Shown in pieces: positions 45,354-55,684 of a DNA stretch of 64,000 nucleotides. The stretch spans positions 1 through 64,000 of the forward strand of contig WSXU01000003.1 in assembly GCA_009773455.1 (NCBI GenBank), read 5' to 3'. A program made the translations under genes and the position numbers. The DNA comes from Bacteroidota bacterium (lineage in GTDB: Bacteria > Bacteroidota > Bacteroidia > Bacteroidales > Lentimicrobiaceae). Numbering within the stretch: the first letter of the stretch is position 1; every line of letters begins with the position of its first letter. Under the pieces are notes generated by a model. That model was given only the letters and a program-made list of their open reading frames with translations. It was not told the DNA's origin and did not search any database.

Positions 45354-45945
45354 ACAGATTTATATTCAGGTTGTTTTTGCAGTTAAATGCCGGCAGGCAA
45401 TGTTAAACAAACCCTGGAGAGAGGAAGTTTTTAAATACATGGCCGGAATAATTAAAGCAAAAGGTCAGAAACCGATCATTGTAAAAGGTGTAGCCGATCA
45501 TGTTCATCTGTTTATCGGGCTGAAGCCTTCCATGGCATTGTCTGATCTGATCAGGGACGTTAAGAACAATACCAGCAATTTCATCAATGAAAGAAAATTT
45601 AATGGTGGGAAATTCTCATGGCAGGAAGGATTTGGTTCTTTTTCTTATTCACATTCGCAAATAGATGATGTTTACAGATATATTTTAAATCAGGAAGAAC
45701 ACCATCGTAAAATAACCTTTAAGGAGGAATATCTGGATTTCTTACATAAGTTTGAAGTTGAATTTAATGAAAAATTCCTGTTTGAATGGTATGAAGAATA
45801 ATTCCCTTTCCTGATGGTGGAGATTTTAGTTGTAATATATAGTTTTAAACAGGATTACCCATCAAGAATCATTTCACCCCTTCAGGGTTGATCAATAACC
45901 ATTAATGCTTTTCAACAATCATTTCAGCCCTTCGGGCTTAAAATT
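45250..45945 (+). mobile_element. IS200/IS605-type insertion sequence (tnpA only)
   Basis: The unit holds one small transposase gene, two hairpins on the left and two on the right (ACCCCTTCAGGGT at 45876, AGCCCTTCGGGCT at 45926), with no long inverted repeats and no tnpB. This is the arrangement of the IS200 group, which moves as single strands through subterminal hairpins. Exact ends are not determined. Confidence 0.75.
45337..45801 (+). CDS. tnpA: IS200-family Y1 transposase
   Basis: This 154-residue HUH endonuclease of the Y1 type has the start TYSQIYIQVVFAVKCR, the HUH motif VADHVHLFIGLKPS and the catalytic Tyr segment DVYRYILNQEEHH. The C-terminal signature FKEEYLDFLHKF precedes LFEWYEE. 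The family cuts and rejoins single DNA strands at hairpins near the ends. The length is typical. This copy appears intact, unlike the neighbouring one. Confidence 0.93.
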   Translation: MAGTYSQIYIQVVFAVKCRQAMLNKPWREEVFKYMAGIIKAKGQKPIIVKGVADHVHLFIGLKPSMALSDLIRDVKNNTSNFINERKFNGGKFSWQEGFGSFSYSHSQIDDVYRYILNQEEHHRKITFKEEYLDFLHKFEVEFNEKFLFEWYEE

Positions 45946-46298
45946 CTATGATGATAGTCCACAGGTTAATTCAGGAGCCCAGCCATTTTTACCATATCCT
46001 GATTAAGGTTGTTTGATGTCAGGTGTTTGACTTATGGATTTTATTCCGACATGCTCAACTCCCCATTGGTGTTGTTTAACAGACTAAAACCATTATCTGA
46101 AATTTGTTATTTTTTGGTTTTTTAATTTTCAGCGACTTTGTCCTTTTTTGAGCTGCTGACATTCAGGATTCAATATCAAATGCCAATTTCAGGGGCATGC
46201 ACGGCTCATTAAAATTATTTTCAAAAACTGTTTGTTAATTAAAAAAAAATTCCGTCCTTTGCAGACCGAAAAATAAAACTTACTATAAGCTTATAGTC
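45802..46298. other. Intergenic region upstream of rpmB
   Basis: It contains the right-end hairpins of the IS200 copy and then the promoter region of rpmB. No gene is present. Confidence 0.55.
46230..46260 (+). promoter_or_regulatory. Likely rpmB promoter
   Basis: TTTG (46230-46233), a 19-base A-rich spacer and GTCCTTTG (46253-46260) fit the Bacteroidota -33/-7 layout, although the first two bases of the -7 box differ from TA. The ATG is 38 bases downstream. Confidence 0.5.
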
Positions 46299-46532
46299 AT
46301 GTCGAGAGTTTGTCAGATTACCGGAAAAGGAATGATGGTTGGAAACAAGGTTTCCCACTCCAATATAAAAACCAAACGCAGATTTTATCCCAATCTGCAG
46401 GTGAAGAAATTCTACATCCCCGAGGAGGATCGCTGGATTACACTTAAGGTTTCGGCAGATGGTATCCGTCACATCAGTAAGAACGGTATCAGTGCAGCTT
46501 TAAAAACCGCCAGGGAAAAAGGATTCTTATAG
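46299..46532 (+). CDS. rpmB: 50S ribosomal protein L28
   Basis: The 77-residue protein reads as L28 throughout: [40 protein letters not shown] and [18 protein letters not shown]. It has only one Cys, so it is the zinc-free type common in Bacteroidota. It is followed at once by an intrinsic terminator, and rpmG (L33), its frequent neighbour, is not present. Confidence 0.95.
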   Translation: MSRVCQITGKGMMVGNKVSHSNIKTKRRFYPNLQVKKFYIPEEDRWITLKVSADGIRHISKNGISAALKTAREKGFL

Positions 46533-46864
46533 CCTGACAGGTTAACCGGCGTCCCGGAAAGATATTATGCTGTTGCCTGTGGCAACAGCTTTTTTTTTGA
46601 CCCTATCTGAACAGCTGTTTAAGTTCGGATTGTCAGGAATCAAATATGGGTTATCTTTGCCAGTGAAGGCAAAAGCAGTTGATTTGTTCTCCGGTAACCA
46701 AACCGGGCAGGTCTTGATTGATTTTTTTTCTTATTGCTGATCGGTATCAAGGATGTTTTTCAGACACCGTTAAGCAAAAAAGATACTAAACAGCATGGCA
46801 TTGCCGTTATTAAGCCCTGACAAAACCAGGGAATGGTATTATAAATTGATCAGTAAATTCTGAA
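46533..46864. other. Intergenic region between rpmB and the TonB-dependent receptor gene
   Basis: Apart from the rpmB terminator, nothing recognisable is seen in these 332 bases. Confidence 0.5.
46569..46598 (+). terminator. Intrinsic terminator of rpmB
   Basis: GCTGTTGCC/GGCAACAGC (perfect 9-bp stem, 3-base loop) is followed by nine T. Confidence 0.9.
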
Positions 46865-49423
46865 ATGGCCGGTAAATACAGCTTAATAATAAGGGTTTTC
46901 ATCTTATTGCTTTCAGGGGTTTGTTTTTCCGGTGCTGGCTTTTCTCAGGAATTCGGAGCAGTATTCGGCCGTATTACCGATGTTAAAAATCAGCCTCTTC
47001 CATTGGTGAATATTTCCATACTAGGATTGCCTGGAGGGACTGTCAGTTCGCCGAACGGAACCTTTGAGTTGAAGGTGCCGGCCAATAAGGAAATTACACT
47101 TGTCATTTCTTTTATCGGATATTATACTGAACAAACAAAACTGAACCTTAAAAAGGGAGAGCGGAAAGAGATCAACCGCAGGCTGAGTGAATCGACCACG
47201 CAATTGCCTGACTTTGTGGTTGAAGATAAACAGATACGTGGTACAAACCTCAGTACCATCGATCCCAAACTCGCCACAATGATCCCAAGTGCTGCGGGTG
47301 GAATAGAAGCGCTGGTGAAAACCTTCCCCGGGGTGGCGTCAAACAATGAATTAAGTTCCCAGTATTCGGTCAGGGGAGGTAATTATGATGAGAACCTCGT
47401 TTATGTGAACGATGTAGAGATATATAAGCCTTTTCTGGTCAGATCTGGTCAGCAGGAAGGACTCAGTTTTCTGAATTCCGACCTTGTTGCTTCCATTTTA
47501 TTTTCGGCCGGAGGTTTTGAAGCAAGGTATGGCGATAAATTATCTTCGGTACTTGATATAAGGTATAAACGACCTACCAAGACAGCCGGATCGGTGAGCG
47601 GTAGCCTGCTGGGAGCCGCCATACATCTCGAGGGTTCTTCGAAGGACCGGCGGTTTATGTACCTGATGGGTTTCAGGCAGAAATCCAACCAGTATATATT
47701 GAAAAGCCTTGAAACCAAAGGAGATTATAAACCTTCATTCACCGACCTTCAGGGCATGCTGATCTATGAACTCAATCCACGGCTTGAATTTTCGTTGTTG
47801 GGCAACTATGCCAGGAATTATTACCGGATTGTCCCAACCACCAGGGAAACCAGTTTCGGTACCATAAACGAAGCATTGCAACTCAGGGTTTATTTTGACG
47901 GCAGCGAGGTTGACCGTTTTATCAACTACATGGGTGCCTTTACCACAACTTACAAGCCTTCAAATGACCTGTCGCTCAAATTGATTGTTTCCTCTTTCCA
48001 GACCATTGAAAGTGAAACCTATGATATCATGGGTCAGTACTGGATCGGCCAGCTTGAAACCGACCAGGGCAGTGATTCATTCGGTGAGGCGCTTGAGACC
48101 AAAGGGGTAGGGACTTACCTTGACCATGCCAGGAATTACCTGGATGCCACAGTAACCAGCACTGAGCACCGTGGAACCTTACTTAACGAACATTCAACAA
48201 CGGTATGGGGGCTGAAATACCAGCATGAAATAATCAATGACCGGTTGAATGAATGGACGATGAACGATTCTGCCGGTTTTACACTTCCTTTTCATGCCGG
48301 AATTCCGGGTGAAGCAGGAAACCAGTCAGATATTGAGCTTCAGGATGTTGTTAAAGCAAAAATCGGACTCAGTTCAAACCGTGCCTCGGGTTTTCTTCAA
48401 CACTCATGGGAACCTGAAACAAAGCATGGTCAGTGGGGATTTAATCTGGGTACGCGCTTCAATTACTGGGATCTGAATCGTCAGTTTCTGTTCAGTCCAC
48501 GCGGATCAATATCTTACAAACCAGATTGGGAAACCGATGTTGTTTTCCGGTTTTCTTCGGGACTTTATTACCAGCCGCCGTTTTACCGTGAGTTGAGGAA
48601 CAACCTTGGGGAGATAAACAAGGACCTCAGGGCACAGTCATCAATTCACTTTGTGGCCGGGTCAGATCTCAATTTCAGGGCATGGGACAGGCCCTTTAAA
48701 TTTGTTGCTGAAGCCTATTATAAACATTTTGACAACCTTGTCCCTTACGATGTCGACAATGTCCGTATCCAGTATTATGCTAAAAATATGGCTGACGGAT
48801 TTGCTACAGGGATTGATATGAAAGTGAACGGGGAGTTTGTTAAGGGTGTTGAATCCTGGGCCAGTTTATCGGTTATGCAGACCCGCGAGAATCTTGAAGG
48901 CGATTCCTATACCGATTATTATAATGATGAGGGTAAACGCATTATCCCCGGATATACCACAAATAATATTGTAGTTGACAGTGCAGTATTTGAGGTCGGA
49001 AGTATGCCCAGGCCAACCGACCAGCGGGTAACTTTTGGTTTGTTTTTTCAGGATTACCTGCCCCGAAACCCGACCTATAAAATGAACCTCAGTCTCCTGT
49101 ATGGCACCAGGTTACCTTACAGCCCGCCGGGTGCTGTCCGGTCGCGTAATTCCAGGCGTATGCCGTCATTCAGGCGTGTTGATATCGGTTTTTCGAAACA
49201 GATTGTCGGTAATGCCGGTGGCCAGGCAGGATCATCAAGACTTCAAAAGGGTGTTCTCAGGCACATCGACGATATCTGGATCAGTTTGGAAGTGCTGAAT
49301 CTTCTGCAGGTTAACAATACCATCTCCTATATCTGGATTAAAGATGTTACCAACCGGCAGTATGGTGTTCCGAATTACCTGACACCGCGACAGCTCAATG
49401 TGAAAATATCGGTTAATTTCTGA
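46865..49423 (+). CDS. TonB-dependent outer membrane receptor
   Basis: The 852-residue protein has a signal peptide (about 1-28), a carboxypeptidase-regulatory-like domain (about 32-110; FGRITDVKNQPLPLVNISI, FELKVPANKEITLVISFIGYYTEQT), a plug domain (about 115-245; YSVRGGNYDENLVYVNDVEIYKPFL) and a barrel (about 245-852). The barrel contains LREL-type and GFATGIDMKVNG segments and ends in an aromatic-rich strand (LNVKISVNF). It lacks the SusC-type DGVPI plug motif and has no SusD partner, so it belongs to the general TonB-dependent receptor class. Its ligand is unknown. It is followed by the superoxide dismutase genes, without clear functional linkage. Confidence 0.92.
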   Translation: MAGKYSLIIRVFILLLSGVCFSGAGFSQEFGAVFGRITDVKNQPLPLVNISILGLPGGTVSSPNGTFELKVPANKEITLVISFIGYYTEQTKLNLKKGERKEINRRLSESTTQLPDFVVEDKQIRGTNLSTIDPKLATMIPSAAGGIEALVKTFPGVASNNELSSQYSVRGGNYDENLVYVNDVEIYKPFLVRSGQQEGLSFLNSDLVASILFSAGGFEARYGDKLSSVLDIRYKRPTKTAGSVSGSLLGAAIHLEGSSKDRRFMYLMGFRQKSNQYILKSLETKGDYKPSFTDLQGMLIYELNPRLEFSLLGNYARNYYRIVPTTRETSFGTINEALQLRVYFDGSEVDRFINYMGAFTTTYKPSNDLSLKLIVSSFQTIESETYDIMGQYWIGQLETDQGSDSFGEALETKGVGTYLDHARNYLDATVTSTEHRGTLLNEHSTTVWGLKYQHEIINDRLNEWTMNDSAGFTLPFHAGIPGEAGNQSDIELQDVVKAKIGLSSNRASGFLQHSWEPETKHGQWGFNLGTRFNYWDLNRQFLFSPRGSISYKPDWETDVVFRFSSGLYYQPPFYRELRNNLGEINKDLRAQSSIHFVAGSDLNFRAWDRPFKFVAEAYYKHFDNLVPYDVDNVRIQYYAKNMADGFATGIDMKVNGEFVKGVESWASLSVMQTRENLEGDSYTDYYNDEGKRIIPGYTTNNIVVDSAVFEVGSMPRPTDQRVTFGLFFQDYLPRNPTYKMNLSLLYGTRLPYSPPGAVRSRNSRRMPSFRRVDIGFSKQIVGNAGGQAGSSRLQKGVLRHIDDIWISLEVLNLLQVNNTISYIWIKDVTNRQYGVPNYLTPRQLNVKISVNF

Positions 49424-49527
49424 TCTTAAGCCTGAATACAATCTTCATTCAACTTCTTTTGCAAACAAAAGTCCCCCGGAAATGTTATTTATAATGTTTC
49501 CAAATAATATTATTAACATTAAATACC

Positions 49528-49532
49528 GGAGG
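49528..49532 (+). promoter_or_regulatory. Strong Shine-Dalgarno before the first sod gene
   Basis: GGAGG stands 5 bases before the ATG at 49538 and confirms that start. Confidence 0.75.
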
Positions 49533-49537
49533 AAAAA

Positions 49538-50149
49538 ATGAATTTCGAATTCCCAGCATTACCTTACGCTTACGATGCCCTAGAACCTCACATCGACAAA
49601 CTGACGATGGAAATCCACCATACGAAACACCACAGGGCCTATTTCGATAAATTTGTTGCTGCCATCCAGGGCACAGAATATGAATCCATGCCGCTTGAGA
49701 AATTGTTCAGCGTAATCAGCAAGGCACCGGTGGCCATCCGGAACAATGGCGGTGGTTTTTATAACCATGATCTTTTCTGGAAGATATTATCCCCAAAGGG
49801 AGGTGGTGCCCCAACCGGACAGCTTGCCGATGCCATAGCATCAAAATTCGGCTCATTTGAAGATTTTAAACTGAAGTTCAATGAAGCTGCGGCTAACCGG
49901 TTTGGTAGCGGATGGGCCTGGCTGAGTGTCAAAGCTGATAATAGTTTGTGTGTATGTTCTTCAGCAAATCAGGACAATCCACTGATGGATGTCCATGACT
50001 GTCCCGGCAAACCCATTCTTGGACTGGATGTATGGGAACATGCCTATTATCTGAAGTATCAGAACCGCAGACCGGATTATATCAACGCTTTCTGGAGCCT
50101 GGTTAACTGGGAAAAAGTCAGTGAGAACTATCTGTCAGCACTGAAATAA
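49538..50149 (+). CDS. sod: Superoxide dismutase, Mn-type or cambialistic (cytoplasmic)
   Basis: The 203-residue enzyme has metal ligands His27, His77 (FYNHDLFW), Asp164 and His168 (LDVWEHAYY). It carries the Mn-side signature Gln145 (SANQDNPLM) with Gly at the position where Fe enzymes carry Gln before the second His (GGGFYNH). It disproportionates superoxide to hydrogen peroxide and oxygen. It has no signal peptide. A second sod gene with an export signal follows after 93 bases. Confidence 0.95.
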   Translation: MNFEFPALPYAYDALEPHIDKLTMEIHHTKHHRAYFDKFVAAIQGTEYESMPLEKLFSVISKAPVAIRNNGGGFYNHDLFWKILSPKGGGAPTGQLADAIASKFGSFEDFKLKFNEAAANRFGSGWAWLSVKADNSLCVCSSANQDNPLMDVHDCPGKPILGLDVWEHAYYLKYQNRRPDYINAFWSLVNWEKVSENYLSALK

Positions 50150-50183
50150 TCAGAATTTGTTTAACATTTTTTCTGAACCTTTT

Positions 50184-50219
50184 AACAACCGGCTTGTTTT
50201 ATTCAGGCTGGTTTTTTTA
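50184..50219 (+). terminator. Possible terminator between the sod genes
   Basis: An imperfect stem (AACCGGCT pairing with AGGCTGGTT, with one mismatch) is followed by TTTTTTT. Confidence 0.4.
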
Positions 50220-50242
50220 TCTTTACATCTAAATATTTTACC

Positions 50243-51103
50243 ATGAAAAACATAATTCAAAAATCTGTACTTGTTACAGTCTTATTCTCCGCTGCAGTTA
50301 TTTCATCTGCCCAGGTGGAGTCGAAAAAGCCGATCAAGCCGGTATCTGGAACCCCTTTGACCGTTACTTCAGCAGATGATGCCGGTTCAAAGAGTATAAA
50401 GGGAAATAGTTTCAGAATGCCTGAAGGTGGCGGAGTATCCGGGATATGGTCTGTTCCTTCCGGTGAACTGAAATTTTCTGAATTGCCTTACGGATATGAT
50501 GCCCTTGAACCGGTAGTTGATAAACTAACCGTTGAGATTCATTATGACAGGCACCACAGGGCATACTACACGAATTTCCAGAAAGCCATCTCCGAAACGG
50601 AATTGATGCAACTGCCCATTTATACAATTTTTTCGAAAATTTCGATGTTGTCGGATGCTGTGAGAAACAATGCCGGAGGTTATTTCAATCATGTACTTTA
50701 CTGGGAAAACCTTTCTCCAAAAGGTGGCGGTAAGCCGTCAGGCCAGCTTGAGAAAATGATTGAGAAGCAGTTCGGTAGTTTTGACGATTTTATTCTCAAA
50801 TTCAATGATGCCGCAAAATCCCGCTTTGGTTCCGGATGGGCCTGGTTGTCGGTTGATTATGTGAACGGCGAACTTTTTATTTCATCAACCCCGAATCAGG
50901 ATAATCCTATGATGGACATATCAGAGCGGAAAGGTGTGCCCATTCTGGCTATGGATGTATGGGAACATGCCTATTACCTCCAGTATCAGAACAAAAGGGC
51001 TGAATACATTGAGGCCTTCTGGAAAAAAGTTGACTGGAGCGTTGTTGAGAAAAGGTATGAGATTTCGCTTGAGAAGAAAGTGGATAAAGGGAAAACAAGA
51101 TAG
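50243..51103 (+). CDS. sod: Exported superoxide dismutase (Mn-type or cambialistic)
   Basis: The 286-residue protein is a superoxide dismutase with an extra 75-residue N-terminus: a Sec signal peptide (MKNIIQKSVLVTVLFSAAVISSAQ) and a Ser/Gly/Pro-rich linker. The catalytic part starts at SELPYGYDALEP. It keeps the ligands His100 (HYDRHHRAYY), the FNHVLYW His and DVWEHAYY, and the Mn signature TPNQDNPMM. It is a divergent paralogue of the upstream cytoplasmic enzyme and would act in the periplasm or outside the cell, a location usual for Cu/Zn enzymes in other phyla. The signal is a non-lipoprotein type. Confidence 0.9.
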   Translation: MKNIIQKSVLVTVLFSAAVISSAQVESKKPIKPVSGTPLTVTSADDAGSKSIKGNSFRMPEGGGVSGIWSVPSGELKFSELPYGYDALEPVVDKLTVEIHYDRHHRAYYTNFQKAISETELMQLPIYTIFSKISMLSDAVRNNAGGYFNHVLYWENLSPKGGGKPSGQLEKMIEKQFGSFDDFILKFNDAAKSRFGSGWAWLSVDYVNGELFISSTPNQDNPMMDISERKGVPILAMDVWEHAYYLQYQNKRAEYIEAFWKKVDWSVVEKRYEISLEKKVDKGKTR

Positions 51104-51115
51104 TTCATTTGAATC

Positions 51116-51153
51116 AAAAAAAAGAGGCTGCCTTACGGACAGCCTCTTTTTTT
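51116..51153. terminator. Bidirectional terminator
   Basis: GAGGCTG and CAGCCTC stems with A- and T-runs on both sides, between the convergent exported-sod and infB genes. Confidence 0.8.
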
Positions 51154-51165
51154 ATTATACGATTG

Positions 51166-54100
51166 TTACAGTTTGCGTTTGATTTCAACTTCTTCGTATC
51201 CTTCAATGATGTCTTTAACCTTAATGTCATTGAAGTTTTCGATGTTCAATCCGCACTCATAACCGGCAGAAACCTCTTTCACATCGTCTTTAAAGCGCTT
51301 CAGTGATCCGAGCATGCCGGTGTATACCACGATGCCATCGCGGATGATTCTGATTTTGGTATTCCGGTTGATCTTACCGTCCAGCACCATACATCCGGCA
51401 ACTGTTCCAACCTTTGTGATTTTAAAGGCTTCACGGACTTCGATGTTACAGACAATCTTCTCTTCAATCTCCGGTGAAAGCATACCCTCGATGGCAGCTT
51501 TGATTTCGTTGATGGCTGTATAGATAATGGAATACATCCTGATGTCGATCTGTTCCTGCTCTGCCAGTTTGCGGGCACTCAGTGAAGGACGTACCTGGAA
51601 TCCGACGATGATGGCATTGGAGGCTGAAGCAAGCAAAACATCACTTTCAGTAACAGCTCCCACCGATTTATGGATGATGTTGACCTGAACCTCGTTCGTG
51701 GTCAGTTTCATCAATGAATCGGCCAACGCTTCAACGGATCCGTCAACATCACCCTTCACGATGATGTTCAGTTCCTTGAAGTCGCCAATGGCTATACGGC
51801 GGCCTATTTCATCGAGCGTAATGTGTTTCTGGGTCCTTATACCCTGTTCGCGCTGCAATTGCAGTCTTTTTGTTGCAATATTCTTGGCTTCCCTTTCGTC
51901 GCGCATTACCTTGAAGGTATCGCCGGCCTGAGGGGCGCCGTTCAAACCGAGCAGCAAAAGTGGCGTGCTTGGCCCGGCTTCCTTGATGGGCATATTCCTT
52001 TCATTATACATAGCCTTTACCTTCCCATACATGGTTCCGGCAAGTACCAGATCGCCCGGATTCATGGTGCCGTTCTGAACCAGGATTTTGGCTACATATC
52101 CGCGACCTTTATCCAATGAGGATTCAAGTACAGTTCCGATGGCCAGCCTGTTCGGGTTGGCTTTCAGTTCGAGTAATTCGGCTTCTAGTAATACTTTTTC
52201 AAGCAACAGGTCAACATTCAGACCTTTTTTGGCTGAAATCTCCTGACTCTGGTATTTCCCACCCCAATCCTCAACAAGAATGTTCCGTTTTGACAGTTCT
52301 TCCCTGATTTTTTCAGTATTGGCGTTTGGCTTATCTATTTTATTGATTGCAAATACAATGGGTACTCCGGCAGCCTGTGCATGATTGATGGCCTCAACAG
52401 TCTGGGGCATTACAGTGTCGTCGGCAGCGATTACGATAATAACTATATCGGTGATCTTTGCACCCCTGGCACGCATAGCGGTAAAGGCTTCATGGCCTGG
52501 TGTGTCGAGGAAGGTAATTTTCTTGCCGTTCTCAAGTTTTACCTCATAGGCACCGATGTGCTGGGTTATACCCCCGGCTTCACCTGCGATAACATTGGTA
52601 TGACGAATGTAGTCAAGAAGTGATGTTTTTCCGTGGTCAACATGTCCCATTACTACTACAATAGGAGCTCTGGGTTCAAGGTCTTCCGGGGCATCACTTT
52701 CATCAATTTCTTCATAACCTTCTGATGCTTCCACACCAACAAACTTCACCGAGAAGCCGAACTCATCGGCAACAACCACAATGGTTTCAGCATCCAGACG
52801 CTGGTTGATGGAGACGAACAGACCAAGTGAAAGACAGGTTGAGATAATCTGGTTTACCTGAACATTCATAAGGCTGGCAAGCTCATTTGCCGTAACGAAT
52901 TCTGCCACCATAATGGTTTTGCCTTCGTCCATGATTTTCTGGGCTTCTTCGGCCATCTGGGCGCTGGCAATACTCCGTTTTTCACGGCGGTGTTTCGATG
53001 CTTTCGATTTTCCACCACCACTAAGGCGTTGCAGGGTTTCCTTGATCTGCTTCTGGATATCCTCAGGCGAAAGTTCCACCTTGGGAATATCACGACGCGG
53101 ACCACCTTTTTTATTGTCTCTGACAGGCTTGTTCTTGTTAAACTGACCCTGTCCGCTATGAGGCTGACCACTGTGTGGCTGACTGCCCTGTGGCTTGTCG
53201 GTTTCAGAAACAACATCTTCGCCCTGTTTTTTGATACGTTTGCGTTTCTTCTTTTTGTTTTTTGAAGCATCATCAGAAGAAGAAGCAACAGGTTTCTTTG
53301 GTTCAGGTTTCCTGGCCTCTGGAAGCTTCATGGTGCCCAGGATGGTAACACCTTCAAGTTTCCGCACTTCGGTTTTCAGGAAATTTGATTCCCGCTCTAT
53401 GACTGGTTCAGCAGGTTTTTCAGGCTCAGCAACAACTGCTTCTTCTGTTTTTTCAGCAGCTACCGGTGGGGCAGATTCAGTAACGGTAGTTTCCGGTTTG
53501 GGAGTTGTTACCTGAGGTGTCACTGTAATTTCATCAGCCTTTACCGGGCTTTCATCAGATGTTTCTGTCGCCCTGGGTTTGCCCTTTGCTTTCTTAGAAG
53601 GTTTATGCAATGAATCCAGGTCCATTTTTCCCAGCACCTTCAACTGACCAATCTGTGACTTTTCTTCTTCAGCAGGTTCATCAGCCTTTGCCGTTACTTT
53701 TTCAGGCTCAGGTTTTACAGGTTCGGCAGCATGCTTGTCATCTGCCTCAGCAGCAACAGGCTGAACTTCAGCAGTGCCAGCTGTTTCCTTCACAGGCTCA
53801 TGAACTGGTTGAACCTTCGCTTCCGGCTCAACTGCCGCTACAACAGGTTTTGGAGTTTCAGATTCCTTAACAGGTTCGGCTTTCTTTTCAGGCTCGGCCA
53901 CTGGCTTTACTTCGGCAGGTTTTTCTTCGGCGGCTGGTTTTGGTTTGGCCACTTTATCGTGGTCAGGTGGCATGTTGCGGATAAAGAGTTCTCCACGTCC
54001 ATGCTCAGCATCGAATTCTTCGTCTGCGGAAGGTCGTTTGTCAGTAATTGAAATGGTTTTGTGCTGGGTATATTCAAGTTCAATCTTTTTCGAGAGATCT

Positions 54101-54285
54101 TTAACGGTCTTCTCGGATTGATACTCTTTTACCAGCAAAGCATAAACTTCCGGGGCAAGTTTTGTGTTGGGGTTATTGTCGATCTTTATCCCTTTTTTCT
54201 GAAGGAATTCGACAATATTGTGCACCCCGACGTTAAACTCCTGCGCCGCTTTCCCAAGTCTTGTACTTTTGCTTACTTCTGACAT
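51166..54285 (-). CDS. infB: Translation initiation factor IF-2
   Basis: The 1039-residue GTPase places initiator tRNA on the ribosome. Residues 1-55 are the IF2_N domain ([27 protein letters not shown]). A long Glu/Pro/Ala/Lys-rich linker (about 90-420), typical of IF-2, follows. The G domain begins near residue 540 ([32 protein letters not shown]), then come domains II, III and IV. The start is the ATG at 54285 (MSEVSKSTR), which begins the conserved IF2_N; the frame is open upstream without similarity. It follows nusA and rimP in the conserved order. Confidence 0.96.
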   Translation of the reverse strand: MSEVSKSTRLGKAAQEFNVGVHNIVEFLQKKGIKIDNNPNTKLAPEVYALLVKEYQSEKTVKDLSKKIELEYTQHKTISITDKRPSADEEFDAEHGRGELFIRNMPPDHDKVAKPKPAAEEKPAEVKPVAEPEKKAEPVKESETPKPVVAAVEPEAKVQPVHEPVKETAGTAEVQPVAAEADDKHAAEPVKPEPEKVTAKADEPAEEEKSQIGQLKVLGKMDLDSLHKPSKKAKGKPRATETSDESPVKADEITVTPQVTTPKPETTVTESAPPVAAEKTEEAVVAEPEKPAEPVIERESNFLKTEVRKLEGVTILGTMKLPEARKPEPKKPVASSSDDASKNKKKKRKRIKKQGEDVVSETDKPQGSQPHSGQPHSGQGQFNKNKPVRDNKKGGPRRDIPKVELSPEDIQKQIKETLQRLSGGGKSKASKHRREKRSIASAQMAEEAQKIMDEGKTIMVAEFVTANELASLMNVQVNQIISTCLSLGLFVSINQRLDAETIVVVADEFGFSVKFVGVEASEGYEEIDESDAPEDLEPRAPIVVVMGHVDHGKTSLLDYIRHTNVIAGEAGGITQHIGAYEVKLENGKKITFLDTPGHEAFTAMRARGAKITDIVIIVIAADDTVMPQTVEAINHAQAAGVPIVFAINKIDKPNANTEKIREELSKRNILVEDWGGKYQSQEISAKKGLNVDLLLEKVLLEAELLELKANPNRLAIGTVLESSLDKGRGYVAKILVQNGTMNPGDLVLAGTMYGKVKAMYNERNMPIKEAGPSTPLLLLGLNGAPQAGDTFKVMRDEREAKNIATKRLQLQREQGIRTQKHITLDEIGRRIAIGDFKELNIIVKGDVDGSVEALADSLMKLTTNEVQVNIIHKSVGAVTESDVLLASASNAIIVGFQVRPSLSARKLAEQEQIDIRMYSIIYTAINEIKAAIEGMLSPEIEEKIVCNIEVREAFKITKVGTVAGCMVLDGKINRNTKIRIIRDGIVVYTGMLGSLKRFKDDVKEVSAGYECGLNIENFNDIKVKDIIEGYEEVEIKRKL

Positions 54286-54409
54286 ATTGGAATCTGATGT
54301 TAAGCTCCGTTTATTGCTACGGATTTTCTGTAAAAATACGCTAATAATGTTATTCAAGCCCTGCGAATTCCGGATTTATCCGATTGAATACTAAGTTTCT
54401 TCACTGATC

Positions 54410-55645
54410 CTATTCGAATTCAGCACGCAGAATCCTGACAACCTCTTTAATGGTTTCTTCTTCAAGATCGGTTCTGTTCACCAGTTCTTCGGTGCTCAGG
54501 TCAAGTACACTGCGGGCAGTGTCGCAACCAATGGTTTTGAGTTCATCGATGATCCACTGATCGATTTCATCGGCAAATTCCTGAAGGTCAACATCTTCAT
54601 TGTCGAAATCGGTATCCCTGTATACATCTATTTCGTACCCGGTAAGCTTGCTTGCCAGTTTGATGTTGTAACCGCCTTTGCCAATGGCCAGCGAAACCTG
54701 ATCGGGTTTCATATAGACATCAGCCCGTTTGGTGCCTTCGTTGATTGATATCGACGATATTTTTGCAGGACTTAATGCCCGGGTAATGTAGAGGGTAGGA
54801 TTGGAGGTGAAGTTGATGACATCGATGTTTTCATTCCTCAGTTCACGCACAATGCCGTGAATCCTTGAGCCTTTCATACCTACACAGGCTCCCACCGGGT
54901 CAATGCGGTCGTCATAACTTTCAACGGCAATCTTAGCCCTTTCACCGGGAACCCTGACAATGTTGCGGATGGTAATCAATCCGTCATATACTTCGGGAAC
55001 TTCCGCTTCGAAAAGCCTTTCAAGGAAAGAAGGAGAGGTGCGTGAAAGAACAATTACCGGGGTATTGTTTCTCATATCAACCTTTGAAACCACGGCACGC
55101 AGGGTGTCACCTTTCCGGTAAAAATCTGAAGGTATCTGTTCTGAACGAGGCAGGGTCAGCTCTATGTATTCGTCATCGAGCACAAGAATTTCTTTTTTCC
55201 ATACCTGGTATACTTCTCCGGTAATGATTTCGCCGATTTTCTCTTTATATTTCTTGAAAATATTGTCTTTTTCATATTCCTGGATCTTCGACATCAGGTT
55301 CTGGCGGATGGTGAGAATCTCTCGTCTACCAAAATCCTTCATCTTGATCTCTTCTGATACTTCTTCACCTACCTCAAAATCGGGTTCAATCTTGATGGCT
55401 TCCGAATAGGCAATCTGCCTGTTTTCATCTTCAACAGCACCATCTTCAACAATCTCACGGTTCCTCCATATTTCAAGGTCACCCTTGTCGATGTTGACGA
55501 TCACATTGAAGTTCTCGTCCGAACCATGTTTTTTGATCAGCATATGCCTGAACACATCCTCGATGATGCGCATCATGGTTTCACGGTCGATGTTTTTGAA
55601 CTCCTTGAATTCGGAGAAAGTTTCGACTAAATTGATATGTTCCAT
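54410..55645 (-). CDS. nusA: Transcription termination/antitermination factor NusA
   Basis: The 411-residue protein has an N-terminal RNA-polymerase-binding domain (about 1-135), an S1 domain (about 138-205; GEIITGEVYQVWKKEILVLDDEYIELTLP) and two KH domains (about 230-350; VGACVGMKGSRIHGIVRELRNENIDVI and VSLAIGKGGYNIKLASKLTGYEID). A short C-terminal helical segment follows. Length and domain order match Bacteroidota NusA, without the extra AR repeats of E. coli. It lies between rimP and infB on one transcript. Confidence 0.97.
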   Translation of the reverse strand: MEHINLVETFSEFKEFKNIDRETMMRIIEDVFRHMLIKKHGSDENFNVIVNIDKGDLEIWRNREIVEDGAVEDENRQIAYSEAIKIEPDFEVGEEVSEEIKMKDFGRREILTIRQNLMSKIQEYEKDNIFKKYKEKIGEIITGEVYQVWKKEILVLDDEYIELTLPRSEQIPSDFYRKGDTLRAVVSKVDMRNNTPVIVLSRTSPSFLERLFEAEVPEVYDGLITIRNIVRVPGERAKIAVESYDDRIDPVGACVGMKGSRIHGIVRELRNENIDVINFTSNPTLYITRALSPAKISSISINEGTKRADVYMKPDQVSLAIGKGGYNIKLASKLTGYEIDVYRDTDFDNEDVDLQEFADEIDQWIIDELKTIGCDTARSVLDLSTEELVNRTDLEEETIKEVVRILRAEFE

Positions 55646-55684
55646 TTTCTTAAGGTTGTTCTTTAGAATGGATGATGAATTGAT

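Noticed and set aside
44545-45938. CRISPR or terminator series from the CCCCGAAGGGG hairpins
   Set aside because: They are paired around transposase copies in the IS200 arrangement.
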